Shown: positions 47,643-55,808, numbered from the stretch's first letter. The stretch: 64,000 nt of DNA from Kribbella pratensis (GCF_004365355.1 NZ_SODP01000001.1:372001-436000); one strand, 5' to 3'. Notes: generated by a model from the sequence alone, not told the origin. A program made the numbers and translations.

Positions 47643-48593
47643 ATGAAGCAGCGCGGTGACGGCCGGTGGTCGGGCCATCACGACATCACGTACGCCGCGG
47701 TGGCGCGGCTGTACCAGCACGTTGCCGCACCGGATCGGACTGTCCGCGGTCTGCGACAGGACGAGTACGCCGCCGCCGTCGACAAGGCCCAGGCCTATCA
47801 GGACCGCCCGTTCGGCGTGGGCGTGATCACGAACTTCGGCGGACTCGGCAAGTCCTTCCCGTACGTCGGCCTCGGCCCGACCACGCACTCGGCGTACTCG
47901 AACCCGGACGCGCAGCGCGAGCACTTCATGGCCGACCCGTTCCGCAAGGGCTGGGACAACCTGGACACGAACGCGGCGTACATCCTCGAGCAGTTGACGG
48001 CCGCGCACGCCTCGCCACACCTCGAGTTCGGCCATCTCGGTGCGGCCGCTCATGCCCTGCAGGACAGCTATTCCGGAGCGCACGCCTGGCGCGAGGACTC
48101 GGTGTACGACGGTGATCCGACCGCCCCGGTCGTCTCGCTGCACGTGTTCACACCGGCGCACGCGGTGGGAGTCGACGACGGCAGGAACACCCACTCCGAC
48201 GAGTTCGACACCCCGCCGGCGACCTCCGGGTCCACTCGTGCGGCGGTCGAGGCGACGTACCGGATGCTGCGTTCCTACGAGCTCAACCGGGGATCTTCGC
48301 TGGAGAATGCGCTGCAGGCCGACCTCGGCCCGATGCTTCAACCGTCCCCGGCCGGTGTCACCGTCAGCCTGCACCCGAGCCGGGAGTGGACCCTCGAACG
48401 GAACCGGCGGCTCGCGCTCGAGCACGGTGTGATCACGCCCGGTCCGGAGGCGGACGAAGTCGCCCGGTTGAGCGGGATCCTGGCCCCGAGCGCCGCGCCG
48501 GGCCGGGCGGGCAAGCAGCAGGCAACGCCCCGGAGGCCCTCCGGGAGCGTGTCCCGGGGAATTACGAGTGAGGCTGTCGGACGGGGCGGCTAG
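47643..48593 (+). CDS. Zinc-dependent phospholipase C-like protein without signal peptide
   Basis: A 316-residue protein. The N-terminus has GHHDITYAAVARL (residues 11-23) and the centre has FGHLGAAAHALQDSYSGAHA (129-148). The spacing His131-x5-His137-x3-Asp141-x5-His147 together with His12/His13 resembles the tri-zinc site of bacterial phospholipase C and S1/P1-type nucleases. Those enzymes are secreted, but no signal peptide is seen here. The last 50 residues look disordered. It stands alone between the divergent sigma factor and phoH. Substrate and location are unknown. Confidence 0.65.
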   Translation: MKQRGDGRWSGHHDITYAAVARLYQHVAAPDRTVRGLRQDEYAAAVDKAQAYQDRPFGVGVITNFGGLGKSFPYVGLGPTTHSAYSNPDAQREHFMADPFRKGWDNLDTNAAYILEQLTAAHASPHLEFGHLGAAAHALQDSYSGAHAWREDSVYDGDPTAPVVSLHVFTPAHAVGVDDGRNTHSDEFDTPPATSGSTRAAVEATYRMLRSYELNRGSSLENALQADLGPMLQPSPAGVTVSLHPSREWTLERNRRLALEHGVITPGPEADEVARLSGILAPSAAPGRAGKQQATPRRPSGSVSRGITSEAVGRGG

Positions 48594-48626
48594 CATGGGA
48601 GGTCACATCACCCGTACTCAGGAGGA
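48591..48626 (+). promoter_or_regulatory. phoH promoter -10 and ribosome binding site
   Basis: A TAGCAT -10 box (48591-48596) is followed by a strong AGGAGGA (48620-48626). That ribosome site is 5 bases before a CTG codon at 48632 that opens the phoH frame. The first in-frame GTG is 93 bases further on and has no ribosome site, so this site decides the start in favour of CTG. Confidence 0.6.
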
Positions 48627-48631
48627 AGAGC

Positions 48632-49669
48632 CTGTCCAGGCCACGCAGTATCGAACCGGAGGCGCGCGCGAACGGCACAGTTCAAGGCGCCGCCGCCAGT
48701 GCGCAGGCATCACACAAGATCGTCGTGCCGAACAGCATCGACATGGTGGCCCTGCTCGGAGCCCGGGACGAGTTCCTCCGCATCGTCGAGAAGGAGTTCG
48801 CCGCCGACATCATGGTCCGCGGCAACGAGATCACGCTCAACGGTGAGCCGGCCGAACTGGCCCTGGCCGAGCGGCTGATCGACGAGCTGATCGCGGTGGT
48901 CCGGACCGGGCACGGGCTGACCGCCGACTCGGTCGAGCGCAGCATCGCGATGATCAAGCAGGCCACGGCCGAGAGCCCGGCCGACGTGCTGACGCAGAAC
49001 ATCCTGTCCAGCCGCGGCCGCACGATCCGCCCGAAGACGCTGAACCAGAAGCGGTACGTCGACGCGATCGACAAGAATACGATCGTCTTCGGCATCGGCC
49101 CGGCCGGCACCGGCAAGACCTATCTGGCGGTCGCCAAGGCGGTCCAGGCGCTGCAGGCCAAGGAGGTCAACCGGATCATCCTGACCCGGCCGGCCGTCGA
49201 GGCCGGCGAGCGGCTCGGGTTCCTGCCCGGCACCCTGTCGGAGAAGATCGACCCGTACCTGCGCCCGCTGTACGACGCCCTGCACGACATGCTCGACCCG
49301 GAGTCGATCCCGCGGCTGATGACGGCCGGCACGATCGAGATCGCGCCGCTGGCCTACATGCGCGGCCGGACGCTGAACGACGCCTACATCATCCTGGACG
49401 AGGCCCAGAACACCTCGCCGGAGCAGATGAAGATGTTCCTCACCCGGCTCGGTTTCGGCTCGAAGATGGTCGTCACCGGCGACGTCACCCAGGTCGACCT
49501 GCCGACCGGGACGAACTCGGGTCTGCGCGTCGTCCAGGACATCCTCGAGGGCGTGCAGGACCTGACCTTCTGCCGGCTGACCTCGCACGACGTGGTCCGG
49601 CACAAGCTGGTCGGACGGATCGTCTCGGCGTACGAAAACTATGAAGGTAGTGCTGACAACCACCGATGA
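48632..49669 (+). CDS. phoH: PhoH family ATPase/RNA helicase-like protein, probable CTG start
   Basis: A 345-residue PhoH-like P-loop ATPase if started at CTG (48632), or 314 residues from a GTG at 48725. The Walker A GPAGTGKT is at 156-163 and Walker B is the LDEAQN motif (YIILDEAQNTS). PhoH-like proteins are linked to RNA metabolism and ribosome maturation together with YbeY. The CTG start is chosen because AGGAGGA lies just before it, the reading is open with no stop, and the resulting length fits actinobacterial homologues. The stop overlaps the ybeY start (ATGA). Confidence 0.88.
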   Translation: MSRPRSIEPEARANGTVQGAAASAQASHKIVVPNSIDMVALLGARDEFLRIVEKEFAADIMVRGNEITLNGEPAELALAERLIDELIAVVRTGHGLTADSVERSIAMIKQATAESPADVLTQNILSSRGRTIRPKTLNQKRYVDAIDKNTIVFGIGPAGTGKTYLAVAKAVQALQAKEVNRIILTRPAVEAGERLGFLPGTLSEKIDPYLRPLYDALHDMLDPESIPRLMTAGTIEIAPLAYMRGRTLNDAYIILDEAQNTSPEQMKMFLTRLGFGSKMVVTGDVTQVDLPTGTNSGLRVVQDILEGVQDLTFCRLTSHDVVRHKLVGRIVSAYENYEGSADNHR

Positions 49670-50145
49670 ACGTCGAGGTCAACAACGAGTCCGGGGTGGA
49701 GATCGACGCCCACGGACTGATGCGGCTCAGCCGGTTCGTGATGTCGTCCCTGAAGCTGCACCCGGAGTGTGAGCTGTCGATCAAGCTGGTCGACGAGGAC
49801 ACCATGGCGCGGTATCACGTCGAGTTCCTGGACCTGCCGGGTCCGACCGACGTGATGTCGTGGCCGATGGACGAGCTGCGCCCCGGTCCGTCCGACGACG
49901 ACGACGGCGACCTGCCGCTCGGACATCTCGGCGACATCGCGCTCTGCCCGACCGTCGCGGCCGCGCAGGGCGCGAAGGCCGGCCACGGCACGTGGGCCGA
50001 GCTGGAACTGCTGACGGTGCACGGCATCCTGCACCTGCTCGGGTACGACCACGCGGAACCCGCCGAGAAAGCGGAGATGTGGGACGTCCAGGGCCGCCTG
50101 CTGGAAGCATGGCGGGCACCTGGGAACCGGCTCGAGAGTGTCTGA
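49666..50145 (+). CDS. ybeY: Endoribonuclease YbeY
   Basis: A 159-residue metalloprotein with the zinc motif HGILHLLGYDH (His119, His123, His129). YbeY takes part in 16S rRNA 3'-end processing and ribosome quality control. The ATG overlaps phoH by four bases. The order phoH-ybeY-corC-era is conserved widely, and this stretch keeps it. Confidence 0.95.
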   Translation: MNVEVNNESGVEIDAHGLMRLSRFVMSSLKLHPECELSIKLVDEDTMARYHVEFLDLPGPTDVMSWPMDELRPGPSDDDDGDLPLGHLGDIALCPTVAAAQGAKAGHGTWAELELLTVHGILHLLGYDHAEPAEKAEMWDVQGRLLEAWRAPGNRLESV

Positions 50146-50163
50146 GGCAGGAGTGACGTTGCG

Positions 50164-51468
50164 GTGACCTCCCACGACCTCGTTCTCCTGGTTGTGGCTG
50201 CGGTGCTTGTCCTGCTCGCCGGCTTGTTCGCCGGCGCCGAGGCAGCGCTGTCGTCGTACTCGAAGGTGCGCGCGAACGAGCAGGTCGAGCTGGGCAACCT
50301 GCGGGCCGTTCGGCTGCGGGACCTGCTGTCCGACGCCCCGCGGTACCTGAACTCGCTGCTCCTGCTGCGGCTGATCTGCGAGATCACTGCGATCGTGCTG
50401 GTCACCCAGGCGCTGTCCGGAGTCCTCTCGGTGACCTGGGAGCACATCCTGATCACCGCCGTGGTGATGGTGCTGGTGTCGTACGTGATCATCGGGGTCG
50501 CGCCACGGACGCTCGGCCGGCAGCACTCGGACCGGTTCGCGATCATCTCGGCCGGGCCGGTGATGGCGCTGACCAAGATCCTCGGGCCGCTGCCGAAGTT
50601 CCTGATCCTGATCGGCAACGCGCTGACCCCGGGCAAGGGGTTCGCCGAAGGCCCGTTCGCGACCGAGGCCGAGCTGCGGGCGCTGGTCGACTACGCGGAG
50701 AAGTCCGCGGTGATCGAGTCCGGCGAGCGGCAGATGATCCACTCGGTCTTCGAGCTCGGTGACACGATCGTCCGCGAGGTGATGGTGCCGCGGACCGATA
50801 TGGTCTACATCGAGCGGCACAAGAAGCTCCGCCAGCTCACCTCGCTGGCGCTGCGGTCCGGCTACTCGCGGATCCCGGTGATCGGCGAGTCGCTCGACGA
50901 CATCCTCGGCGTCGCCTACCTCAAGGACGTGATGCGCCGCGTCTACGACAATGCGCAGGCCGAGTCGACCGAGCGGGTCGAGTCGGTGATGCGGCCGTGT
51001 ATGTACGTCCCGGACTCCAAGCCGGTCGACGAGCTGCTCCGCGAGATGCAGGCGGCCCGGATGCACCTGGCGATCGTCGTCGACGAGTACGGCGGTACGG
51101 CGGGACTCGTGGCGATCGAGGACATCCTCGAGGAGATCGTCGGCGAGATCACCGACGAGTACGACGAGGATCCCGACTCGGTGCAGGAGCTGTCCGACGG
51201 CTCGTACCGGGTGTCGAGCCGGTTGCCGATCGACGAGCTCGGCGAGCTGTTCGGCGTACCGCTGGACGACGACGATGTGGACACGGTCGGCGGCCTGATG
51301 GCCAAGCTGCTCGGCAAGGTGCCGATCCCCGGCGCCGAGGTCGCGATCGCGGGCCTGTCGCTGACGGCGGAGCGGCCGTCCGGCCGCCGCAACCAGGTAG
51401 GTACGGTTCTGGTACGACGCGAGGAGCCCACTCCCGCGCCCCAGGACCAGAACCACCAGCACGCCTAG
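50164..51468 (+). CDS. CorC/HlyC-type membrane protein with CNNM (DUF21), CBS and CorC_HlyC domains
   Basis: A 434-residue protein. An N-terminal CNNM membrane domain with 3-4 helices (residues about 1-150) is followed by a tandem CBS pair (about 205-335, including VMVPRTDMVYI and DEYGGTAGLVAIEDI) and a small C-terminal CorC_HlyC domain (about 350-425). Homologues are Mg2+/Co2+ transporters or regulators in the plasma membrane. The GTG at 50164 is the only sensible start, though AGGAG is about 10 bases away. Confidence 0.92.
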   Translation: MTSHDLVLLVVAAVLVLLAGLFAGAEAALSSYSKVRANEQVELGNLRAVRLRDLLSDAPRYLNSLLLLRLICEITAIVLVTQALSGVLSVTWEHILITAVVMVLVSYVIIGVAPRTLGRQHSDRFAIISAGPVMALTKILGPLPKFLILIGNALTPGKGFAEGPFATEAELRALVDYAEKSAVIESGERQMIHSVFELGDTIVREVMVPRTDMVYIERHKKLRQLTSLALRSGYSRIPVIGESLDDILGVAYLKDVMRRVYDNAQAESTERVESVMRPCMYVPDSKPVDELLREMQAARMHLAIVVDEYGGTAGLVAIEDILEEIVGEITDEYDEDPDSVQELSDGSYRVSSRLPIDELGELFGVPLDDDDVDTVGGLMAKLLGKVPIPGAEVAIAGLSLTAERPSGRRNQVGTVLVRREEPTPAPQDQNHQHA

Positions 51469-51501
51469 CCCCTTCCTTCCTTCCTTCCTTTGGAGTTTTT
51501 G

Positions 51502-51834
51502 TTGTCAGACCTCTCGGCGGAGGACGCCAAACTCGTCACGCTCGCACGGGCTGCCCGGGCCCGGACACGGGCCGCTGAAGGAGCCGCGGTCCGCGACTCC
51601 GACGGACGGACGTACGCCGCGTGCACGGTCGCGCTCGACACGGTCGAGCTGACCGCACTGCAGCTTGCGGTCGCGATGGCGCTCGCGTCGGGTGTGAAGG
51701 GTCTGGAAGCCGCCGCGGTCGTCACCGACGCCGATTCCGTCGATGTCGGGGTCGTACGGCACTTCGCCGGCGCCAACATTCCCGTCGTACATGCCAATGG
51801 CACCGGAGAGGCCCGCGATGTCGTCCACACCTGA
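51502..51834 (+). CDS. Cytidine deaminase-fold protein lacking catalytic residues
   Basis: A 110-residue protein found at the cytidine-deaminase position between corC and era. The fold's start (VTLARAARARTRAAEGAAVR) and the following VALDTVELTALQLAVAMALA helix align with the family. However, the catalytic zinc motif (His/Cys-Ala-Glu) and the downstream Pro-Cys-x-x-Cys are absent, so it cannot deaminate by the usual mechanism. The TTG at 51502 is chosen because GGAG lies 6 bases before it. A TTCC-repeat tract (51471-51488) precedes it. It overlaps era by 17 bases. Confidence 0.75.
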   Translation: MSDLSAEDAKLVTLARAARARTRAAEGAAVRDSDGRTYAACTVALDTVELTALQLAVAMALASGVKGLEAAAVVTDADSVDVGVVRHFAGANIPVVHANGTGEARDVVHT

Positions 51835-52747
51835 GAACTTCAAGGCAGGGTTCGCCTGCTTCGTGGGTCGGCCCAACGCCGGCAAGTCCACGCTCACCAA
51901 CGCGCTGGTGGGCAAGAAGATCGTCATCACCTCGTCGAAGCCGCAGACCACGAGGCACGCGGTCCGCGGGATCGTGCACCGGCCGGACGCGCAGCTGATC
52001 CTGGTCGACACCCCGGGGCTGCACAAGCCGCGCACGCTGCTCGGCGAGCGATTGAACGATCTGGTGAAGACCACCTGGGCCGAGGTCGACGTGATCGCGA
52101 TCTGCCTGCCGGCCAGCGACAAGATCGGGCCCGGTGACCGGTTCCTGGTGACGGAGGCGGCGAAGGTCGCGAAGACGCCGAAGGTTGCGCTTGCCACCAA
52201 GGCCGACCTGGTCGAGCCGGATCGGATGGTCGAGCACCTGGCCGACATCGCCAAGCTGGGGGAGTCGGTCGGGATCGAGTGGGCGTCCGTGGTCCCGGTC
52301 TCGGCGACGTCCGGTTACCAGGTCGACGTGGTCGCCGACGAGCTCGTGAAGCTCCTGCCGGCGGGTTTCCCGCTCTACCCGGACGGCGACATCACCGACG
52401 AACCGGAGGAGACGCTCGTCGCCGAGCTGATCCGCGAGGCCGCGCTGGAAGGTGTGCGGGACGAGCTGCCGCACTCGATCGCGGTCACCATCGACGAGAT
52501 GAACCTGCGCGAGGACCGTCCCGAGAACAAGCCGCTGCTGGACATCTACGCGAACATCTTCCTCGAGCGGGAGAGCCAGAAGGGCATCGTGATCGGCCAC
52601 AAGGGCGCCCGCCTGCGCGAGGTCGGCGCGGCGGCCCGGAAGCAGATCGAGGCCCTGCTCGGCACGCCGGTGTACCTCGACCTGCACGTCAAGATCGCCA
52701 AAAACTGGCAGACAGACGCGAAGAACCTGCGCAAACTGGGATTCTGA
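51818..52747 (+). CDS. era: GTPase Era
   Basis: A 309-residue essential GTPase for 30S ribosome assembly. G1 GRPNAGKS is at 17-24, G3 is DTPG, G4 is TKAD, and the C-terminal KH domain contains GIVIGHKGARLREVG. It binds the 3' end of 16S rRNA, consistent with ybeY and phoH upstream. The ATG at 51818 has GGAGAGG 6 bases before it and lies inside the 3' end of the preceding gene. Confidence 0.96.
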   Translation: MSSTPENFKAGFACFVGRPNAGKSTLTNALVGKKIVITSSKPQTTRHAVRGIVHRPDAQLILVDTPGLHKPRTLLGERLNDLVKTTWAEVDVIAICLPASDKIGPGDRFLVTEAAKVAKTPKVALATKADLVEPDRMVEHLADIAKLGESVGIEWASVVPVSATSGYQVDVVADELVKLLPAGFPLYPDGDITDEPEETLVAELIREAALEGVRDELPHSIAVTIDEMNLREDRPENKPLLDIYANIFLERESQKGIVIGHKGARLREVGAAARKQIEALLGTPVYLDLHVKIAKNWQTDAKNLRKLGF

Positions 52748-53415
52748 TGAATCTGCAGAACCCCGTGTACGCCGCTCTCACCGGCCCGCACTCCCAGCTC
52801 GCCGAGTTCCGCGGCAACGCCCGCCGTTACCCGTCGGCCGTAGCGCCGTTCCTCGCGCTGCCCGACCGGCCCACCGAGCAGGACTGGGCCGACGCGACCG
52901 CGCTGCTCGGTCCCGGTACGACGGGCGCCCTGATGCGACCGGCGCTTCCGGTGCCGGACAGCCTGAAGGTGGACCTGGAGATCCCGCTGGTCCAGTTCGT
53001 CGCCCCCGCGTCGCTGCCTGCTCCCGATCCCGAGGTCGTGCTTCTCGGCGTGGACGACGTACCCGAGATGCTCGCGCTCGTCGCCCTCACCGACCCGGGC
53101 CCCTTCCGCGGCCGCACGATCGAGCTCGGCACCTACCTGGGCATCCGCCGCGAGGGCGAGCTGATCGCAATGGCGGGGACGCGGTTCGCCCTCCCCGCCC
53201 ACACCGAGATCAGCGCCGTCTGCACCCACCCGGCCCACCAGGGCCAAGGCCTGGCCACCCGCCTCATCCGCGCAGTAGCCGCCCAGATCGCCACGTCAGG
53301 CCGGACCCCGTTCCTCCACACCGGCGCCTCCAACACCACCGCCATAGCCCTCTACAACAAAGTAGGCTTCACCCTCACCAACCAGATGCACGTAACCATC
53401 GTCCAGCCGGCGTGA
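52747..53415 (+). CDS. GNAT family N-acetyltransferase
   Basis: A 222-residue protein. Residues about 90-220 form a GNAT domain of the FR47-like type with the acetyl-CoA-binding motif HPAHQGQGLATRL and the final beta-strand pair (ALYNKVGFTLTNQMHVTI). The N-terminal 90 residues are an extra domain usual for this subfamily. The ATG shares one base with the era stop (TGATG). A second copy of its 3' end lies 180 bases downstream. The substrate is unknown. Confidence 0.88.
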   Translation: MNLQNPVYAALTGPHSQLAEFRGNARRYPSAVAPFLALPDRPTEQDWADATALLGPGTTGALMRPALPVPDSLKVDLEIPLVQFVAPASLPAPDPEVVLLGVDDVPEMLALVALTDPGPFRGRTIELGTYLGIRREGELIAMAGTRFALPAHTEISAVCTHPAHQGQGLATRLIRAVAAQIATSGRTPFLHTGASNTTAIALYNKVGFTLTNQMHVTIVQPA

Positions 53416-53503
53416 ACGACCTCGCCCACGCCAGAACGGGCCTTGGGCAACCTGTTGCAGCGCGACCGGATGCTCACCACTTCTCGGGGCTGTGGACATG
53501 CTG

Positions 53504-53543
53504 TGGGGTCCGGAGACAGGCAATAACCTGTCTCCGGACCCCA
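53504..53543. repeat. Hairpin element, copy B of a dispersed repeat
   Basis: A perfect 17-base stem, TGGGGTCCGGAGACAGG and CCTGTCTCCGGACCCCA, with the 6-base loop CAATAA. It is preceded by TGTGGACAT at 53491-53499 and followed by CCTGTCCCC. It aligns with copy A at 34399-34438, which shares those flanks and the ACAGG-loop-TGTCTCC core. It lies between a complete acetyltransferase gene and a duplicate of that gene's tail. Confidence 0.85.
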
Positions 53544-53590
53544 GTTCCTGTCCCCAGCGCCGGTTGCTGCCTCAAACCCTTGAGCCTGGG

Positions 53591-53653
53591 TACCGCTTGC
53601 TGGGTTTCACCCTCTCCAGCGAGATGAAGGTCACAGTGGTTCAGGCGGTCTAG
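53591..53653 (+). pseudogene. Duplicated 3' end of a GNAT acetyltransferase gene
   Basis: In frame to a TAG at 53651 this fragment reads YRLLGFTLSSEMKVTVVQAV, matching the end of the gene at 52747-53415 (YNKVGFTLTNQMHVTIVQPA) at more than half of 20 positions. No start and no preceding GNAT domain exist. It is the leftover of a tandem paralogue, with the hairpin repeat at the break. Confidence 0.75.
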
Positions 53654-53770
53654 CCTGGAACTGTTGCAACAAGGTGCAAATGCGGCGCGTTGTGTCCCCC
53701 GCGCGCGTTAAGCTCGCGCACGATCTCGAGGCCCATCGAGGTCACACATGTCCTGAGGGGGACTCCCAGT

Positions 53771-54724
53771 ATGAAACTGCAGCGCTTCGCGCTCGCCCTG
53801 GCCGGGGTCGGCATGCTCGCCGCCACGGCTGCTGCCGGCCCGGCGACCGCCGCCGTCCGGTCCAACCCGACGCCGGCGATCGCCCACTCGGCCGAGGGCA
53901 ACCTGAAGACGACGCCGAACACCAAGCTCGCCTCCGCGGGATGCCTGCAGGATGTCGGCTTCAACACCCCGACGCCGGGGATCAACGACGTCCTGGTCAC
54001 GCCGGCCAAGCCCCCGCGCGGTGAGTGGTTCGGGGAGTTCAAGTTCGTCGGCACCCGTCTCAACACGACGTGGTACGGCGTGCTGACCGACACGCACTTC
54101 TACTACCACAGCCTGTTCGTGCAGGGCGGCACGCTGTACCGCGGTGTTACCTACTTCGACACCGACAACGCCCGGCCGACGTACGCGCGGATCGGCTCCG
54201 GCTGGACCAGCTTCACTCAGCTCGTGACGTCGAACTACGCGATCACCGCGCCGAACCGCTCGTACCTGTACGGGCTGAGCACCAACGGCAGCCTCTACCG
54301 CTACGCGGCGTCGGGTGCCACCTTCCGGGCGCTCGGCCACTTCCCGGGCTTCGAGGGCTTCAAGGCGATGACCGTGATCTCCGAGACCCCGACCTACGAC
54401 ACGCTGCTGATGACCACCAAGGCAGGCGCGCTCTGGACGGTCCGGATCCCGGCCGCGGCCTCGACCAAGCCGATCCTGAAGCTGGTCCGGAGCACGGGCT
54501 TCGCGGCGTACGAGTCGTTGGCCGCCAGGGAGTGCGGCGTCAAGGGCGGCACGCTGGTGACCGGTTTCGACAACGACACCGACTCGGCGTACCAGTACGC
54601 GATGAGCAAGTTCAACGGCTCGGCGACGGCTGTCACGTCCTACGGCCGGGTCACCGGCGGCACCATCCCGGGCACCGGCATCTTCTCGATCACCGGTCAC
54701 TGGAACCAGCTGATCGGCGAGTGA
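53771..54724 (+). CDS. Secreted protein with propeller/tachylectin-like repeats
   Basis: A 317-residue exported protein. The Sec signal peptide (MKLQRFALALAGVGMLAATA) is cleaved near residue 28. The mature part contains short beta-rich repeats with aromatic-Gly patterns (THFYYHSLFVQGGTLYRGVT, then YLYGLSTNGSLYRY and TKAGALWTVRIP) like tachylectin-type five-bladed propellers that bind carbohydrates. Two cysteines (residues 58 and about 257) may pair. GAGGGGGA precedes the ATG. Function is not known; a wall- or sugar-binding role is possible. Confidence 0.7.
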   Translation: MKLQRFALALAGVGMLAATAAAGPATAAVRSNPTPAIAHSAEGNLKTTPNTKLASAGCLQDVGFNTPTPGINDVLVTPAKPPRGEWFGEFKFVGTRLNTTWYGVLTDTHFYYHSLFVQGGTLYRGVTYFDTDNARPTYARIGSGWTSFTQLVTSNYAITAPNRSYLYGLSTNGSLYRYAASGATFRALGHFPGFEGFKAMTVISETPTYDTLLMTTKAGALWTVRIPAAASTKPILKLVRSTGFAAYESLAARECGVKGGTLVTGFDNDTDSAYQYAMSKFNGSATAVTSYGRVTGGTIPGTGIFSITGHWNQLIGE

Positions 54725-54740
54725 GCTTTCAGCAGTAGAA

Positions 54741-54776
54741 GCCGGGGGCGTCGCTGGTTGCGGCGCCCCCGGTCTG
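54741..54776. terminator. Terminator between convergent secreted-protein and double-GNAT genes
   Basis: Arms CCGGGGGCG (54742-54750) and CGCCCCCGG (54764-54772) form a perfect 9-base stem with a 13-base loop, followed on the plus strand by a short T-rich stretch. The gap between the two convergent genes is only 53 bases, so it may serve both. Confidence 0.8.
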
Positions 54777-54777
54777 T

Positions 54778-55782
54778 TCAGAGCTTCTTCTGGTAGGCCA
54801 GGATGCGGGCGATGATCCTGTAGTTGAGTTGTTCGTTGATGCTGATCATGTGGTTGTTGGATTCGGCGTTCCAGGTGTCGACCTGGGTCAGGGCCGGTTC
54901 GGCCTCGCGGAGCCAGAGGAGCATGGCGGACTTCACCAGGGCGCCGAGGCGGTGGCCGCGGTGGGCTCGGTCGACCGCGGTGTCGTGTTGTTCGCCGATG
55001 TGGGGGCGTTCGCGCTCGACCGAGATGACCGTGTGACCGGCCAACGCGCCGGTGGACTTCTCGCGGGCGATCACGCGGTAGACGGTGTGGTCGCTCCTGG
55101 ACTGCGCCTCTTCGTACGCCCGCAGCCGCTCGGGGCTGTAGACGTCGTCCTCCATGTCGAGGTCGTCCTTCGGGGCGTCGTTGATGGAGGCGGTCAGCGT
55201 GACCATGTCCTCCAGCAACTCCTCCGGCAGCGGGCCGGTCAGCTTCGTCAGCTCGTACGCCGTGGACGCCGCGACCGCGTCGTCGTACAGCCGCTGCACC
55301 ACGCCGTAGTCCAGCCCTGTCAGGTCCTGCCGGCGGTTCACCTCGACGGCCTTCTGGACGAACCCGTGCCGCCGGGCGAACGCGTCCGCCTTGGGCAGGT
55401 CGATGCAGCCGTAGCCGATCGTGTCCCGGCCGAGCTCGCGGGCGAACCCCTCGGCGTACTCGATCAGCGCCGACCCGACACCACGACCGCGATGATCCGG
55501 ATGGACGTCGACGTCGACCCAGATCTGGTTCGTGTTGTCGTAGGTGTTGACGCCCACTGCCAGGAGTCCGACGGCGGTCCCGTCCGCCTCCCGCGCCAGG
55601 TAGGCATACTCAGGCTCCATGTCCCACCCGTAGCGCAGCATGTTCGCGAACCCACGCGCCGTGGGCTCCAGCATCTCCGGGCAGTCGAGCTTGAGGCCGG
55701 CGCTCTTCAGCGCAACGGCCTCGGTGCACCCGGCTTCGTCGTCGGGGGACAGTCTCGTGATCTCCACAGGCCCAGCGTCCAC
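54778..55782 (-). CDS. Tandem GNAT acetyltransferase
   Basis: A 334-residue protein with two GNAT domains. The first (about 5-165) carries the complete acetyl-CoA motif HPDHRGRGVGSAL (near 94-106). The second (about 170-330) has the weaker AHRGHRLGALVKSAML. This double layout recalls mycothiol synthase MshD and related actinobacterial enzymes, but overall similarity does not identify it as MshD. The start is taken as the GTG at 55782. No operon partner is obvious. Confidence 0.83.
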   Translation of the reverse strand: MDAGPVEITRLSPDDEAGCTEAVALKSAGLKLDCPEMLEPTARGFANMLRYGWDMEPEYAYLAREADGTAVGLLAVGVNTYDNTNQIWVDVDVHPDHRGRGVGSALIEYAEGFARELGRDTIGYGCIDLPKADAFARRHGFVQKAVEVNRRQDLTGLDYGVVQRLYDDAVAASTAYELTKLTGPLPEELLEDMVTLTASINDAPKDDLDMEDDVYSPERLRAYEEAQSRSDHTVYRVIAREKSTGALAGHTVISVERERPHIGEQHDTAVDRAHRGHRLGALVKSAMLLWLREAEPALTQVDTWNAESNNHMISINEQLNYRIIARILAYQKKL

Positions 55783-55808
55783 CGGGCGACCGGTTTACCG
55801 CGACTGGT

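Larger units (their letters stand above)
53416..53770. other. Intergenic region with a hairpin repeat and a gene remnant
   Basis: These 355 bases hold no intact gene. They contain copy B of the dispersed hairpin (53504-53543), a duplicated acetyltransferase tail (53591-53653) and the short repeat TTGCA-N6-TGCAA (53664-53679). A TAAGCT hexamer at 53709-53714 is a possible -10 box for the secreted protein gene. The first 75 bases show nothing I can name. Confidence 0.7.

Noticed and set aside
48568-48846. ATG-started frame over the phoH leader (ATG at 48595)
   Set aside because: It is out of frame with PhoH, encodes a low-complexity Arg/Gln-rich stretch, and competes with the strong ribosome site that serves the CTG.
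51471-51488. TTCC tandem tract as a phase-variation switch
   Set aside because: It is a short tract outside the reading frame. It could affect translation strength, but nothing shows switching.
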